From an uncultured Mycoplasmatota bacterium (GTDB lineage: Bacteria > Bacillota_I > Bacilli_A > RF39 > UBA660), in contig URWD01000006.1 of assembly GCA_900551525.1 (NCBI GenBank), positions 1 through 40,397 of the forward strand: a DNA stretch of 40,397 nucleotides, read 5' to 3'. The notes beneath the pieces are model-generated. The model ran no database searches, had not been told where the DNA came from, and saw nothing but the letters and a program-made list of their open reading frames with translations. Of the stretch, positions 1 to 8,100 are shown in pieces. Within the stretch, counting starts at the first letter, position 1. Each line of letters begins with the position of its first letter. Position numbers and translations under genes: made by a program.

Positions 1-604
1 AAGATGGTGCCAAAGTAGAATATAAGGCATTTAAGAACTACTATGTTTATGAAATAATACTTATATTGTTATTAGCAATTATAGTTATACCGAATATTAT
101 ACTGACAATAAATAATATGATTCCATTTAATATAACAATCATTAGTACACTTTTAATTATTATTGTAGCACTTCCTATTATAGTGCTTGATATAAAGAAC
201 GATTTAGATATTAAAAATATACATCAATATTATTTAAAGGAAGAGAAAATACCAGAATACAAAGACAAAACAAAAATTTTAAATGTATGCTTGATAATTA
301 GCATAGTAGTTTTAATTATTTAGGCAATTATAACAATACCAAATATTACAAAAACGGTAAATTTAAGTGAAATTGAAAACACATTAGTCATTACTACTAA
401 TAAGGGTAATAACATTGAAACGCAATATGAAATGTTTGATGGATTTAAAATAAAGATTCCAAGTGAATTTAAAATAATGAATGATGAAATTGTTAATGTT
501 AAATATCCAAATAGAATGCACCATCACTTATTTTTAATTCTTTTGTTTCTATATTTAACATGAATAGAGCTCATTTACATAACAAAAAAACTAACTATTT
601 CTAG
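1..604 (+). pseudogene. Broken membrane protein gene, 5' end outside window
   Basis: An open frame enters from the left edge (frame of base 3) and encodes two hydrophobic helices separated by a charged loop. It stops at a TAG (321-323) in the middle of a third hydrophobic helix. The same frame then stays open to about 561, and its predicted protein continues smoothly after the stop: the rest of the helix, then a polar domain containing GFKIKIPSEFKI. After the codons for KYPN (about 512) the sense switches to another frame, reading NAPSLIFNSF and ending at TAG 602-604. One premature stop plus one frameshift make this a decayed gene. TAG ends intact genes elsewhere here, so recoding is unlikely. 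I do not recognise the family. Confidence 0.6.
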
Positions 605-608
605 TTAG
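584..608 (-). terminator. Terminator of tRNA-Gly
   Basis: Read on the minus strand, a 7-bp stem CTAACTA/TAGTTAG with a 4-nt loop is followed by seven U. It lies about 45 bp past the 3' end of the tRNA. Confidence 0.75.
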
Positions 609-653
609 CATTTATTACTCTCAGAAGTAAATTTTCCGAGTTTCCTATCAATT

Positions 654-727
654 TGGAGCAGGTGATGAGAATCGAACTCACGTCAGGAGCTTGGAAGGCT
701 CTTATTCTACCATTAAACTACACCTGC
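654..727 (-). tRNA. tRNA-Gly (anticodon TCC)
   Basis: On the minus strand the 7-bp acceptor GCAGGTG pairs with CACCTGC. The anticodon loop CTTCCAA gives anticodon TCC, the T arm has GTTCGATTC, and the discriminator T is followed by an encoded CCA (654-656). The tRNA has its own promoter and terminator. Confidence 0.95.
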
Positions 728-747
728 ATTTTTCCTTGACAAGTTAG

Positions 748-776
748 ATTATAGCAAAAATAATCGGAGAATGCAA
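748..776 (-). promoter_or_regulatory. Sigma-A promoter of tRNA-Gly
   Basis: Minus-strand TTGCAT (771-776), 17-bp spacer, TATAAT (748-753), placed about 20 bp upstream of the tRNA 5' end. Confidence 0.8.
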
Positions 777-817
777 GTATTCAAAGATAATTTTTAGAAA
801 AAATTGTTAATTTATGT

Positions 818-840
818 AAAAAGCACCATTACTGATGCTT
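818..840 (-). terminator. Terminator of the murE-CYTH operon
   Basis: Minus-strand hairpin AAGCATC/GGTGCTT with one G-U pair, followed by a U tract. It overlaps the last codons of the CYTH gene. Confidence 0.65.
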
Positions 841-1467
841 TTTTCTTGATAAAATTTTTGATGTTGTTAATCTTAATCCTCTTTTATATTTATTTTCTTT
901 TGTTGGAATTAGTCCTAAGTTATTAATAATTAAATCGTTTATATTATCTAGTAATTTATAATTTAATCCTTCTTTTATTTCTATTTCTATCATAGTTTCA
1001 TGTTCTTCTTCATTGTCTTTTTTGTATGTTACATCATCATTTGCAAGTGCTATTATTACATCTTCATATTTTAAATATATTTCATATCTATGGTTAATTA
1101 TAGATAATGTAGGTTTTGGACATACATTAGATATATCATAAGGAATATCGTTAAATATATTCAGTAAAGAGTTAAAGTCTTCTTCTTCAATTTCTTTTTC
1201 AATTTCTATTCTTTCACAATAATTATTATCTTTATTTACAGGATATTTTAGTGTTCCATAAGGCTTATTATTTACAATTCTAATTCTAAGAGAAGCGCCA
1301 TCTTTTAATAAATCTTTATTTGGTGTATCAAAATATTTATCTATGTTTATAACATCGTGTATATCCAAAATAATAAATCCGTTTTTGGTTAGTAAGTTAA
1401 GCAATCTTGCTAGTTTAAAATCTTTATTTGTTAGATATTTTAATTCTAATTCTTTATGTTCATTCAT
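829..1467 (-). CDS. CYTH-domain triphosphate tunnel protein
   Basis: A 212-aa soluble protein. The N-terminal ExExK signature (E6, E8, K10) and a following Arg/Lys-rich strand pair (RIRIVNNKPYGTLKYP) are hallmarks of the CYTH/triphosphate tunnel metalloenzyme superfamily. That superfamily binds triphosphorylated substrates with divalent metal and includes thiaminetriphosphatases, inorganic triphosphatases and class IV adenylate cyclases. Length and context resemble the YjbK-type proteins of Firmicutes, whose substrate is mostly unsettled. The gene overlaps the upstream nucleotidase by 8 bp and is the last gene of a leftward operon with murE. The fold is clear; the substrate is not visible from sequence. 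Confidence 0.8.
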   Translation of the reverse strand: MNEHKELELKYLTNKDFKLARLLNLLTKNGFIILDIHDVINIDKYFDTPNKDLLKDGASLRIRIVNNKPYGTLKYPVNKDNNYCERIEIEKEIEEEDFNSLLNIFNDIPYDISNVCPKPTLSIINHRYEIYLKYEDVIIALANDDVTYKKDNEEEHETMIEIEIKEGLNYKLLDNINDLIINNLGLIPTKENKYKRGLRLTTSKILSRKKHQ

Positions 1468-2035
1468 TTATATTTATCCCTTCTTTTAAAAAAATATTTT
1501 CTATTTCTTTCCAGTTATTTGCTCTTTTTATGCCTTTACTATTTAATTCATCTTTTGAAATATTTTTGTTGTGCCATGCAGTAAACAATATTTTGGTTTT
1601 TGCACCATCTAAATTGTCAATTCTGTCATCTATTTTAATATCGCAATTAAGAACTCTTTTATTTCCTAAGAATATGATATTATTTGGATTAATAAATGGA
1701 AAAGTATTTATTAGAAATTCATATTTTTGAGGAAGTAAGAATGCTGTATCTTTTATAATATCTCTGATTATGTAAGATGTACCTACGAATATTTCATAAT
1801 TCTTACTTAATTTTTCTAAAACTTCGTATACATTTGGTGTAAGACTGCAATAATCATACATATTGTGTGTTTTGAACCATTTGAAAAATTCATCTTTATT
1901 TGGCACTATATCTTGCATATAAAAGCTTTCAAAATCATCTTCAGTATAATTTGTTTTCAAATATTCATTTATTAAATGTAAAAATCCTCCGGTTGTAATG
2001 ACATCATCCATGTCTACCATTATTCTTTTTTTCAT
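1460..2035 (-). CDS. 5'(3')-deoxyribonucleotidase-like HAD phosphatase
   Basis: A 191-aa protein of the NT5C type within the haloacid dehalogenase superfamily. Motif I is DMDDV at residues 8-12, with the nucleophile Asp first and the acid/base Asp two residues on. A GTS motif II lies near residue 85, and an acidic DIKIDDRIDNL motif IV near residue 130. Family members dephosphorylate deoxynucleoside monophosphates in the cytoplasm. The start has GGAG seven bases upstream, 26 bp after murE, and the 3' end overlaps the CYTH gene, so the three genes look co-transcribed. True substrate uncertain. Confidence 0.75.
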   Translation of the reverse strand: MKKRIMVDMDDVITTGGFLHLINEYLKTNYTEDDFESFYMQDIVPNKDEFFKWFKTHNMYDYCSLTPNVYEVLEKLSKNYEIFVGTSYIIRDIIKDTAFLLPQKYEFLINTFPFINPNNIIFLGNKRVLNCDIKIDDRIDNLDGAKTKILFTAWHNKNISKDELNSKGIKRANNWKEIENIFLKEGININE

Positions 2036-2061
2036 GTTTCTCCTTATATAAAAAGTGCTAC

Positions 2062-3444
2062 TTATGGTAACACTTCATTTTCTTTTTGCCAATTTTCAAC
2101 TTCTTCAGCATCATCTAAGTGGATTTTTGTATGTCCAATTATTTGATAGTCTTCATGTCCTTTACCTAGTATTAGTAAAATATCTTCTGGTTTTAACATT
2201 TCTATACCTTTTTTAATAGCTGTTTTTCTGTCAAGCTCAACTTCATAGTTGTCAGATTTTACACCTTTTAAGATGTCTTCCATTATTTTAGCTGGGTCTT
2301 CTGTTCGTGGATTATCACTTGTTAAAATTGTATAGTCACTTAAAGAGGTTGCAATATTTCCCATGATAGGTCTTTTGATTGGGTCTCTATCTCCACCACA
2401 ACCAACTATTGTTATGACTTTTCCTTTTTTTAGTTCATTGTAGGCAGTAATTACTTTTTCAACAGCATCAGGCGTATGGGCATAATCTATTACAGCATAG
2501 CCATTATTTACTTTATGAGTTTCACATCTACCTTTTGGAGCATGTAAATCTTTAGTTTTACTTATAATTTCTTGTAAACTATATCCACATTCATGTAAAA
2601 TAGCTAAGGCTGTCATGTAATTATAGACATTAAATTTACTTGTTAGATTTGTAGTTACTTCATATTCTTTGTTTTCATATGTAAATGTTATATGGGTTTC
2701 CGCAGGTGTAATATTTGCTTTTTCTATGTTGTAATCGTACTTTTTATTGTTATAACCTAGTTTAATGCCACTTCCAAATTTATTTACAAAAGCTTTGCTA
2801 GCTTCATCATCACTATTTACAATTAATTTACTATCTTTTTGCATGTAATCTATAATCTTTAATTTAGCATTTAAATAGTTTTCCATTGTCTTGTGATAAT
2901 CTAAGTGATCTTCAGTAAGATTGGTAAATGCAGCGATATCTATGTGTAATCCATATATTCTTTCATAAGATAGAGCATGAGAACTTACTTCCATTACTAC
3001 AGTATTACATCCAATTTCTAATGCATGAAGAAGCAATGTATAAATAGTGAGAATATCTGGTGTTGTGTTTTCAGTAACAATTTCTTCATTTGGTGTTTTG
3101 AAACCAATGGTACCAATATATGCAGTCTTTTCTCCGAAGTCATTTAATAATTGGTATGTAAGATATGCTGTGGTTGTTTTTCCATTAGTACCTGTGATAC
3201 CTATTATTTTTAATGTATTAATTTTGTCAGCATATTCTTTTTTTAATACTTCTTTTAAATAATTTTCAGTATTTTCTACTACTTCTAGAGGTACAGAACA
3301 TTGAACATTTTTTTCTGCGATTATTTTTGATGCACCATTTTTTATCGCATCATTAATAAAATTGTGACCATCTACTGTATGCCCTTTTAAGGCTACGAAT
3401 GTTTGACCTGGTCTTACTTTTCTTGAATCAACTTCGTAATTCAA
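2062..3444 (-). CDS. murE: UDP-MurNAc-tripeptide synthetase (meso-DAP type)
   Basis: A 460-aa Mur ligase that adds the third peptide-stem residue to UDP-MurNAc-L-Ala-D-Glu in the cytoplasm. The ATP-binding P-loop GTNGKTT is at residues 85-91 and the central-domain EVSSHAL at about 151-157. DNPR at 376-379 is the motif associated with meso-diaminopimelate rather than lysine. The start is TTG, with AAGGAG about 11 bases upstream, which is rather long spacing; the frame has no better start because an ATG nearby is out of frame. The N terminus is shorter than in many MurE proteins, beginning just before the conserved DSR. First gene of a leftward operon. Confidence 0.95.
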   Translation of the reverse strand: MNYEVDSRKVRPGQTFVALKGHTVDGHNFINDAIKNGASKIIAEKNVQCSVPLEVVENTENYLKEVLKKEYADKINTLKIIGITGTNGKTTTAYLTYQLLNDFGEKTAYIGTIGFKTPNEEIVTENTTPDILTIYTLLLHALEIGCNTVVMEVSSHALSYERIYGLHIDIAAFTNLTEDHLDYHKTMENYLNAKLKIIDYMQKDSKLIVNSDDEASKAFVNKFGSGIKLGYNNKKYDYNIEKANITPAETHITFTYENKEYEVTTNLTSKFNVYNYMTALAILHECGYSLQEIISKTKDLHAPKGRCETHKVNNGYAVIDYAHTPDAVEKVITAYNELKKGKVITIVGCGGDRDPIKRPIMGNIATSLSDYTILTSDNPRTEDPAKIMEDILKGVKSDNYEVELDRKTAIKKGIEMLKPEDILLILGKGHEDYQIIGHTKIHLDDAEEVENWQKENEVLP

Positions 3445-3584
3445 ATTAAAATCATCTCCTTGATATAAGTCTATTATAACAGATTTTATGATTTTACAAT
3501 AGTTTTTAGTAAAATATATGTGTAAAATTTTAATTATATCTTAATTTAATGCAGTTTGATAAAAATCATATATCTTATCCATGA

Positions 3585-3620
3585 TAAAAAACTAAACTAA
3601 AAGTTTTTGGCTTTTAGTTT
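3585..3620 (-). terminator. Terminator of the small XRE gene
   Basis: A perfect 10-bp stem AAACTAAAAG/CTTTTAGTTT (3594-3603 and 3611-3620) with a U-rich tail on the minus strand, overlapping the stop codon of the upstream regulator gene. Confidence 0.75.
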
Positions 3621-3831
3621 ATTTCTTTTCAATAGTTATTATCAGATTTTCTTTTTTTGCTAACTTTAATAGTAGTTCAAAATCATAATTTCTTTGACCA
3701 TATTCATATAGTTGTATAGAGTTTTTAGTTCTATTAATTTCTTTTCCAAATTCTTCTTGAGTTTTACCAGACCATTCACGGATAATCTTTATTATCTCAT
3801 TTGCTCTGTAATCATTTGCTTTAATTTTCAT
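3619..3831 (-). CDS. Small XRE-family HTH protein
   Basis: A 70-aa protein that is almost entirely one helix-turn-helix domain (SGKTQEEFGKEINRTKNSIQLYE, split between the turn and recognition helices), so a DNA-binding regulator. I chose the ATG at 3831 because AGGTG lies just upstream; a longer reading from 3852 would place that site inside the gene. It stands alone between murE and trpS and has its own terminator. A degraded relative of its C terminus appears near 14500. Its target is unknown. Confidence 0.7.
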   Translation of the reverse strand: MKIKANDYRANEIIKIIREWSGKTQEEFGKEINRTKNSIQLYEYGQRNYDFELLLKLAKKENLIITIEKK

Positions 3832-3914
3832 ATTTTCACCTAGCAATAACATACAATATGTTGGTGTAATTTAGTTAAATAAGTATACAAATTGTTTGTT
3901 TTAATATATATTTC

Positions 3915-3943
3915 TTGATAATTATGTGGCTTATTGCTATAAT
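3915..3943 (+). promoter_or_regulatory. Sigma-A promoter of trpS
   Basis: TTGATA (3915-3920), 17-bp spacer, TATAAT (3938-3943), 19 bp before the trpS start. No T-box is visible, so trpS is not attenuated by that route here. Confidence 0.8.
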
Positions 3944-3962
3944 TATATTGGATGTGATTTAA

Positions 3963-5051
3963 ATGAAAAAGATAATATTAACTGGTGATAGACCAACTGG
4001 TAGACTTCATATAGGACACTTTGTTGGTTCTCTTAAAAATAGAGTAAAATTACAAAATACTGGTGAATTTGATGAAATATATATTATGATTGCTGATGCA
4101 CAAGCTTTAACGGATAATTTTGATAATCCTAAGAAGGTAAGAGATAATGTAATTGAAGTTGCACTTGATTATTTATCTGTGGGTATCGATCCAGAAAAAA
4201 CAAATATTTTAATACAATCTGAAGTAAGTGAACTTACTGAACTTACGTTTTATTATATGAATTTAGTTACTTTAAGTAGATTAAAAAGAAATCCTACGGT
4301 TAAAAATGAACTTAAATTAAGAGGCTTTGAAGATAGTGTTCCTGTTGGTTTTTTGAATTATCCAATTAGTCAAACTGCCGATATTACTGCTTTTGAAGCT
4401 ACATGTGTTCCTGTAGGAGAAGATCAACTTCCGATGATTGAACAAGCTAGAGAAATAGTTAAATCTTTTAATAATATTTATGGAGAAACTTTAGTTTATC
4501 CCGAAGCAGTAATACCTCAAAATGAAGTGGAAAGAAGACTTCCAGGTACTGATGGTAAGGCTAAAATGAGTAAATCTTTGGGGAATACTATTTATTTATC
4601 TGATACTCCGGATGAAATAAAAAGAAAAGTAATGGGTATGTATACTGATCCTAACCATATAAGAGTTGAAGATCCAGGTAATGTTGAAGGTAATGTTGTT
4701 TTTACTTATTTGGATGTATTTGCAAATGATGCGTATTTTGAAAAATATTTACCTGAATATAGAAATTTAGATGAACTTAAGAAAAAGTATCAAGAGGGTG
4801 GTCTTGGTGATGTTGTAATAAAGAAATTTTTAAATAATATATTACAAGATGAACTTGCTCCGATTAGAGAAAGAAGAAAGTATTATGAAAATCATCTTGA
4901 AGATGTAGTAAAAATACTTGAAAATGGTACTAAAAAAGCTAGAATTAAAGCTAGTGAAACACTTGATAAAGTTAAAAGTGCTATGAAAATAGATTATTTT
5001 AAAAATGATGAATATTTAAAAGAAATAATTGCTAAATATCAAGAAAAATGA
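3963..5051 (+). CDS. trpS: Tryptophanyl-tRNA synthetase
   Basis: A 362-aa class I aminoacyl-tRNA synthetase that charges tRNA-Trp. The class I signatures are HIGH at residues 16-19 and KMSKS at 201-205. The segment DAQALT is near residue 45, and GEDQLPMIEQAREI near 152 fits the Trp-binding part of the Rossmann domain. It is somewhat longer than the roughly 330-aa Bacillus enzyme, with extra C-terminal helical sequence. It has its own promoter. The GH31 gene follows after 36 bp with no evident terminator, so some read-through is likely. Confidence 0.95.
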   Translation: MKKIILTGDRPTGRLHIGHFVGSLKNRVKLQNTGEFDEIYIMIADAQALTDNFDNPKKVRDNVIEVALDYLSVGIDPEKTNILIQSEVSELTELTFYYMNLVTLSRLKRNPTVKNELKLRGFEDSVPVGFLNYPISQTADITAFEATCVPVGEDQLPMIEQAREIVKSFNNIYGETLVYPEAVIPQNEVERRLPGTDGKAKMSKSLGNTIYLSDTPDEIKRKVMGMYTDPNHIRVEDPGNVEGNVVFTYLDVFANDAYFEKYLPEYRNLDELKKKYQEGGLGDVVIKKFLNNILQDELAPIRERRKYYENHLEDVVKILENGTKKARIKASETLDKVKSAMKIDYFKNDEYLKEIIAKYQEK

Positions 5052-5087
5052 TAATATTATAATAAGTAGAAAAGGGTTGATAAGCTT

Positions 5088-7490
5088 ATGCTAGATGCAT
5101 GTTTTATTCCAGATTTAACAAAAGCTAAAACAAATGAACAAGCTGTTTTTAGAGGTGCTAATTATAGAATTAGTGTTTTAAGTGAGCGTTTAATTAGAAT
5201 GGAATATAGTGTAGATGGACATTTTTCTGATAATTTAACAACCTTAGTTAGTAATAGAAACTTTAGAGTTCCAACTTTTAAAGTGGAACAAGATGAAAAA
5301 TATTTAGTTATAACAACCAATTATTTTAATTTTCAATATCTTAAAAATAAACCTTTTGTGGGACCTAAGTTTGCACCAGATAATAATTTGAGAGTTGCTT
5401 TAAATGGTACTGATAAAGTTTGGTTTTATGGGCAAGCAGAAGCTCGTAATTTTAAAGGTGGAGCAGTTAGCTTAGATGATTATAAGGGAAAAGTTGATTT
5501 AGATAAAGGACTTTATTCTACGGATGGTTTTGTTAGTATTGATGATTCTAATAACTTAGAGATTGCTGCAGATGGCTATCTTATTAATCCTAATCCAAAT
5601 AAAGTAGATATATATTTGTTTATGTATAAAAGAGATTTTGGACTTTGTCTTAAAGATTATTTTACCCTTACTGGTTATCCAGAACTTATTCCAAGAAGTG
5701 CTTTAGGTATATGGTGGAATAGAGAAAGAATATATAATTTTCAAGATACTAAAAATATAGTTAAAACTTTTAATAGAAATGGTATTCCTTTATCTGTACT
5801 TCTTTTAAGTGAATTTTGGCATATTAAAGATAAAACTAATTATAATTTGTATAAAACTGGATTTTCTTTTAATAAAGAATTATTTCCAAATCCTGATGAA
5901 TTTATAAAAAGTATGCATGATGCTGGAGTAAGTGTTGGTGTTAATATTGACCCTGTTGATGGCATAAGAAAAGAAGAAGAAAGATATCTTAATTTTGCTA
6001 AAGAACTTAATGTAGCTGATGGTGTAACAATTCCATTTAATGTAATGGATAAAGTCTTTATGAATGCTTTTATAAAACATGTTATAGATAATTTAGTTAA
6101 TTTAGGTATTGATGTATTTTGGCTTGATTATAGGAAAGACTTAACTGGTATTAATGCGCTTTCTTATTATTTCAATACAGATTTTAAAAAATATAAAGAT
6201 AAAAGACCTTTAGTTTTAACTAGAAGTCCTTTGGTGGCACCACATAAAGCGGGAATACTTTATTCTGGAGAAACTTATGTTTCTTGGGATACACTTAAAT
6301 TTTTACCATTTTATAATTCTATGGCTGCGAATAAAGGTGTCACTTGGTGGAGTCATGATGTTGGTGGTTATAAAGGCGGAAGTGAAGATTCTGAACTTTA
6401 TTTGAGATATATTCAATTTTCATGTTTTAGTCCAATTTTCAGATTTAGTGCACAACGTGGTGTTTATTATAAAAGAGAACCTTGGGCATGGGATGTTAAA
6501 ACCTATACTATAGCTCGTGAGTATGCAATTCTTCGTCAAAGATTAATTCCATATATATATACTGAAGGCTGTAATTATAGTAAACTTGGTAAACCTTTGA
6601 TTGAACCTATTTATTATACTTATCCAGTAATTTATGATGAAATTGATTATAGAAATGAATACTATTTTGGTAAAGAATTATTTATAGCTCCGATTACTAA
6701 ACCAATGGATAAAACTATGAATAGATCTATTGAAAGATTATATTTGCCAAAAGGGGTTTGGTATGATTTTAGAAACGGTAAAAAGTTTTTGGGTGATAAA
6801 AGATATATTGCTTTTTATAAAGATAATGAATATCCAATATTTGCTAAAGCTGGTGCTATAATTCCAATGGCTAACTTGGATGAAAATATAAATGATACAT
6901 GTGCTCCGAAATCTATGGAAATAGATATATTTCCTGGACAAAGTAATTCATATAAATTATATGAAGATGATGGGGTAAGTAAAATGTATCAAGATGGTTA
7001 TTATTTAGTAACAGCTATTGATTATAATTATATGCAAAATAATTATACTGTTATAATTAGACCTATTGATGGTAAAATTGGAATTGTTCCTAGAATGAGA
7101 GATTATAAAATTAAGTTTAGAAATGCAAAAGAAGCTAATAGTGTTGATGTTTTTGTAAATGGAAATAAGGCACTTAATGAAGTAAAAGTTTATGAAGAAG
7201 ATAATAATTTTGTAGTTGAAGTTAAAGATGTAGATACAAGTAAACAGTTAACTGTTAATTGTAAAGGAAATAATATTGAAATTGAAGCTGTAAGAATTAT
7301 AAATGAAGATATTAATTCAATTATTACTGATTTACCTATTAAAACTAAAATAAAGGAACAAATTGCAAGTATTATATTTAGTGATATAGATATTAAACAA
7401 AAAAGAATTCAAATTAAGAAAATTAAAGAATTAGATAAAAGATTTGTAAGAATGTTTATAAAATTACTTGAATATATTGCAGAAATTTAA
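5088..7490 (+). CDS. GH31 family glycosidase (alpha-glucosidase-like)
   Basis: An 800-aa enzyme with no signal peptide, so probably cytoplasmic, acting on imported alpha-linked sugars. The N-terminal beta-sandwich is followed by the catalytic barrel with ALGIWWNRERIY near 205. The likely nucleophile is D347 in FWLDYRKD, which replaces the usual WNDMNEP form. Then come WWSHDVGGY near 423 and FSPIFRFSAQRG near 448, typical of GH31. A beta-rich domain follows, and the last 60 residues are a charged helical extension. The altered nucleophile motif leaves the exact substrate open; alpha-xylosidase or sulfoquinovosidase-like activity cannot be excluded. The leuS promoter lies within its last codons. 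Confidence 0.85.
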   Translation: MLDACFIPDLTKAKTNEQAVFRGANYRISVLSERLIRMEYSVDGHFSDNLTTLVSNRNFRVPTFKVEQDEKYLVITTNYFNFQYLKNKPFVGPKFAPDNNLRVALNGTDKVWFYGQAEARNFKGGAVSLDDYKGKVDLDKGLYSTDGFVSIDDSNNLEIAADGYLINPNPNKVDIYLFMYKRDFGLCLKDYFTLTGYPELIPRSALGIWWNRERIYNFQDTKNIVKTFNRNGIPLSVLLLSEFWHIKDKTNYNLYKTGFSFNKELFPNPDEFIKSMHDAGVSVGVNIDPVDGIRKEEERYLNFAKELNVADGVTIPFNVMDKVFMNAFIKHVIDNLVNLGIDVFWLDYRKDLTGINALSYYFNTDFKKYKDKRPLVLTRSPLVAPHKAGILYSGETYVSWDTLKFLPFYNSMAANKGVTWWSHDVGGYKGGSEDSELYLRYIQFSCFSPIFRFSAQRGVYYKREPWAWDVKTYTIAREYAILRQRLIPYIYTEGCNYSKLGKPLIEPIYYTYPVIYDEIDYRNEYYFGKELFIAPITKPMDKTMNRSIERLYLPKGVWYDFRNGKKFLGDKRYIAFYKDNEYPIFAKAGAIIPMANLDENINDTCAPKSMEIDIFPGQSNSYKLYEDDGVSKMYQDGYYLVTAIDYNYMQNNYTVIIRPIDGKIGIVPRMRDYKIKFRNAKEANSVDVFVNGNKALNEVKVYEEDNNFVVEVKDVDTSKQLTVNCKGNNIEIEAVRIINEDINSIITDLPIKTKIKEQIASIIFSDIDIKQKRIQIKKIKELDKRFVRMFIKLLEYIAEI

Positions 7491-7496
7491 TATAAT
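7468..7496 (+). promoter_or_regulatory. Sigma-A promoter of the leuS T-box transcript
   Basis: TTGAAT (7468-7473), 17-bp spacer, TATAAT (7491-7496), overlapping the 3' end of the GH31 gene. Transcription would start near 7503, at the front of the T-box leader. Confidence 0.75.
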
Positions 7497-7502
7497 AATG
7501 GC

Positions 7503-7690
7503 ATGCAGATGAAAAAAGAGTAGTAAATTGTATATTCTTTTAGAGAAAGTTAGTGGGAGATGGAAACTAATAAGGAATTATAATTGAACTTGCTTTTGGA
7601 TGTGAATGGGGTAATTTCCGTATCAATTATTAAAGAAGCAATTAAGGTGGTACCACGTAATTTACGTCCTTTGGTTACTACCTTTTTATT
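7503..7690 (+). promoter_or_regulatory. T-box leader, leucine specifier
   Basis: The leader has the ordered parts of a T-box riboswitch: a GAGTAGTA element near the start, a long stem I, and a specifier region TGAA-CTT-GCTTTTGG with the Leu codon CTT at 7589-7591. The conserved T-box AAGGTGGTACCACG lies at 7644-7657. The terminator arm runs to TACTACC (7678-7684 area) plus five T. Uncharged tRNA-Leu should pair with CTT and the T-box bulge and allow read-through into the downstream genes. Confidence 0.9.
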
Positions 7691-7701
7691 TGGAGGTTTT
7701 T

Positions 7702-8100
7702 ATGAGTGAATTTGGAATTAATTTAGTTTGGGCATCTTGTTTATTTGTTTTAATATTTTTGATTAATTTCTTGTGGGTATTTAAAAGAGGTTATGAAAAT
7801 ATTAAGAAACAAAAGAAAAAGAAGAAAAATAGAAAGCTTGAAGATTTTATTGGTCTATCGTATTTGATACCTAAGTTTAATTTAGATATTAATAAAATGA
7901 ATTTAAATTATGTATTTTTTATGGTATCACTTATAGATGCTTTTATAATTTCATTTGTATTTTTAGTAATTAGTAGCATTCCATGGAGTATTGGATTTAG
8001 TATGTTACTAGGATTTGTGCTTCTTTTTGGCCTTATTTATTCTTTATATGAATTTTTAGGTCGTAGTTTAGTTAAGAAAGGTTGGAGTAAAAATGTATAA
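7702..8100 (+). CDS. Small membrane protein in the leuS operon
   Basis: A 132-aa protein of unknown family with three hydrophobic stretches (about residues 6-27, 73-97 and 101-120). After the first helix comes a strongly basic segment, KKQKKKKKNRK, which should lie in the cytoplasm. The ATG at 7702 is chosen because GGAGG lies five bases upstream; a longer TTG reading is not supported. It is the first gene after the leucine T-box and overlaps leuS by 8 bp, so it is expressed under leucine-tRNA limitation with leuS. No transporter signature is visible and its role is unknown. Confidence 0.8.
   Translation: MSEFGINLVWASCLFVLIFLINFLWVFKRGYENIKKQKKKKKNRKLEDFIGLSYLIPKFNLDINKMNLNYVFFMVSLIDAFIISFVFLVISSIPWSIGFSMLLGFVLLFGLIYSLYEFLGRSLVKKGWSKNV

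Noticed and set aside
321..323. TAG inside the first gene read as a recoded sense codon
   Set aside because: TAG, TGA and TAA all end intact genes in this window, and a separate frameshift follows, so decay is simpler.
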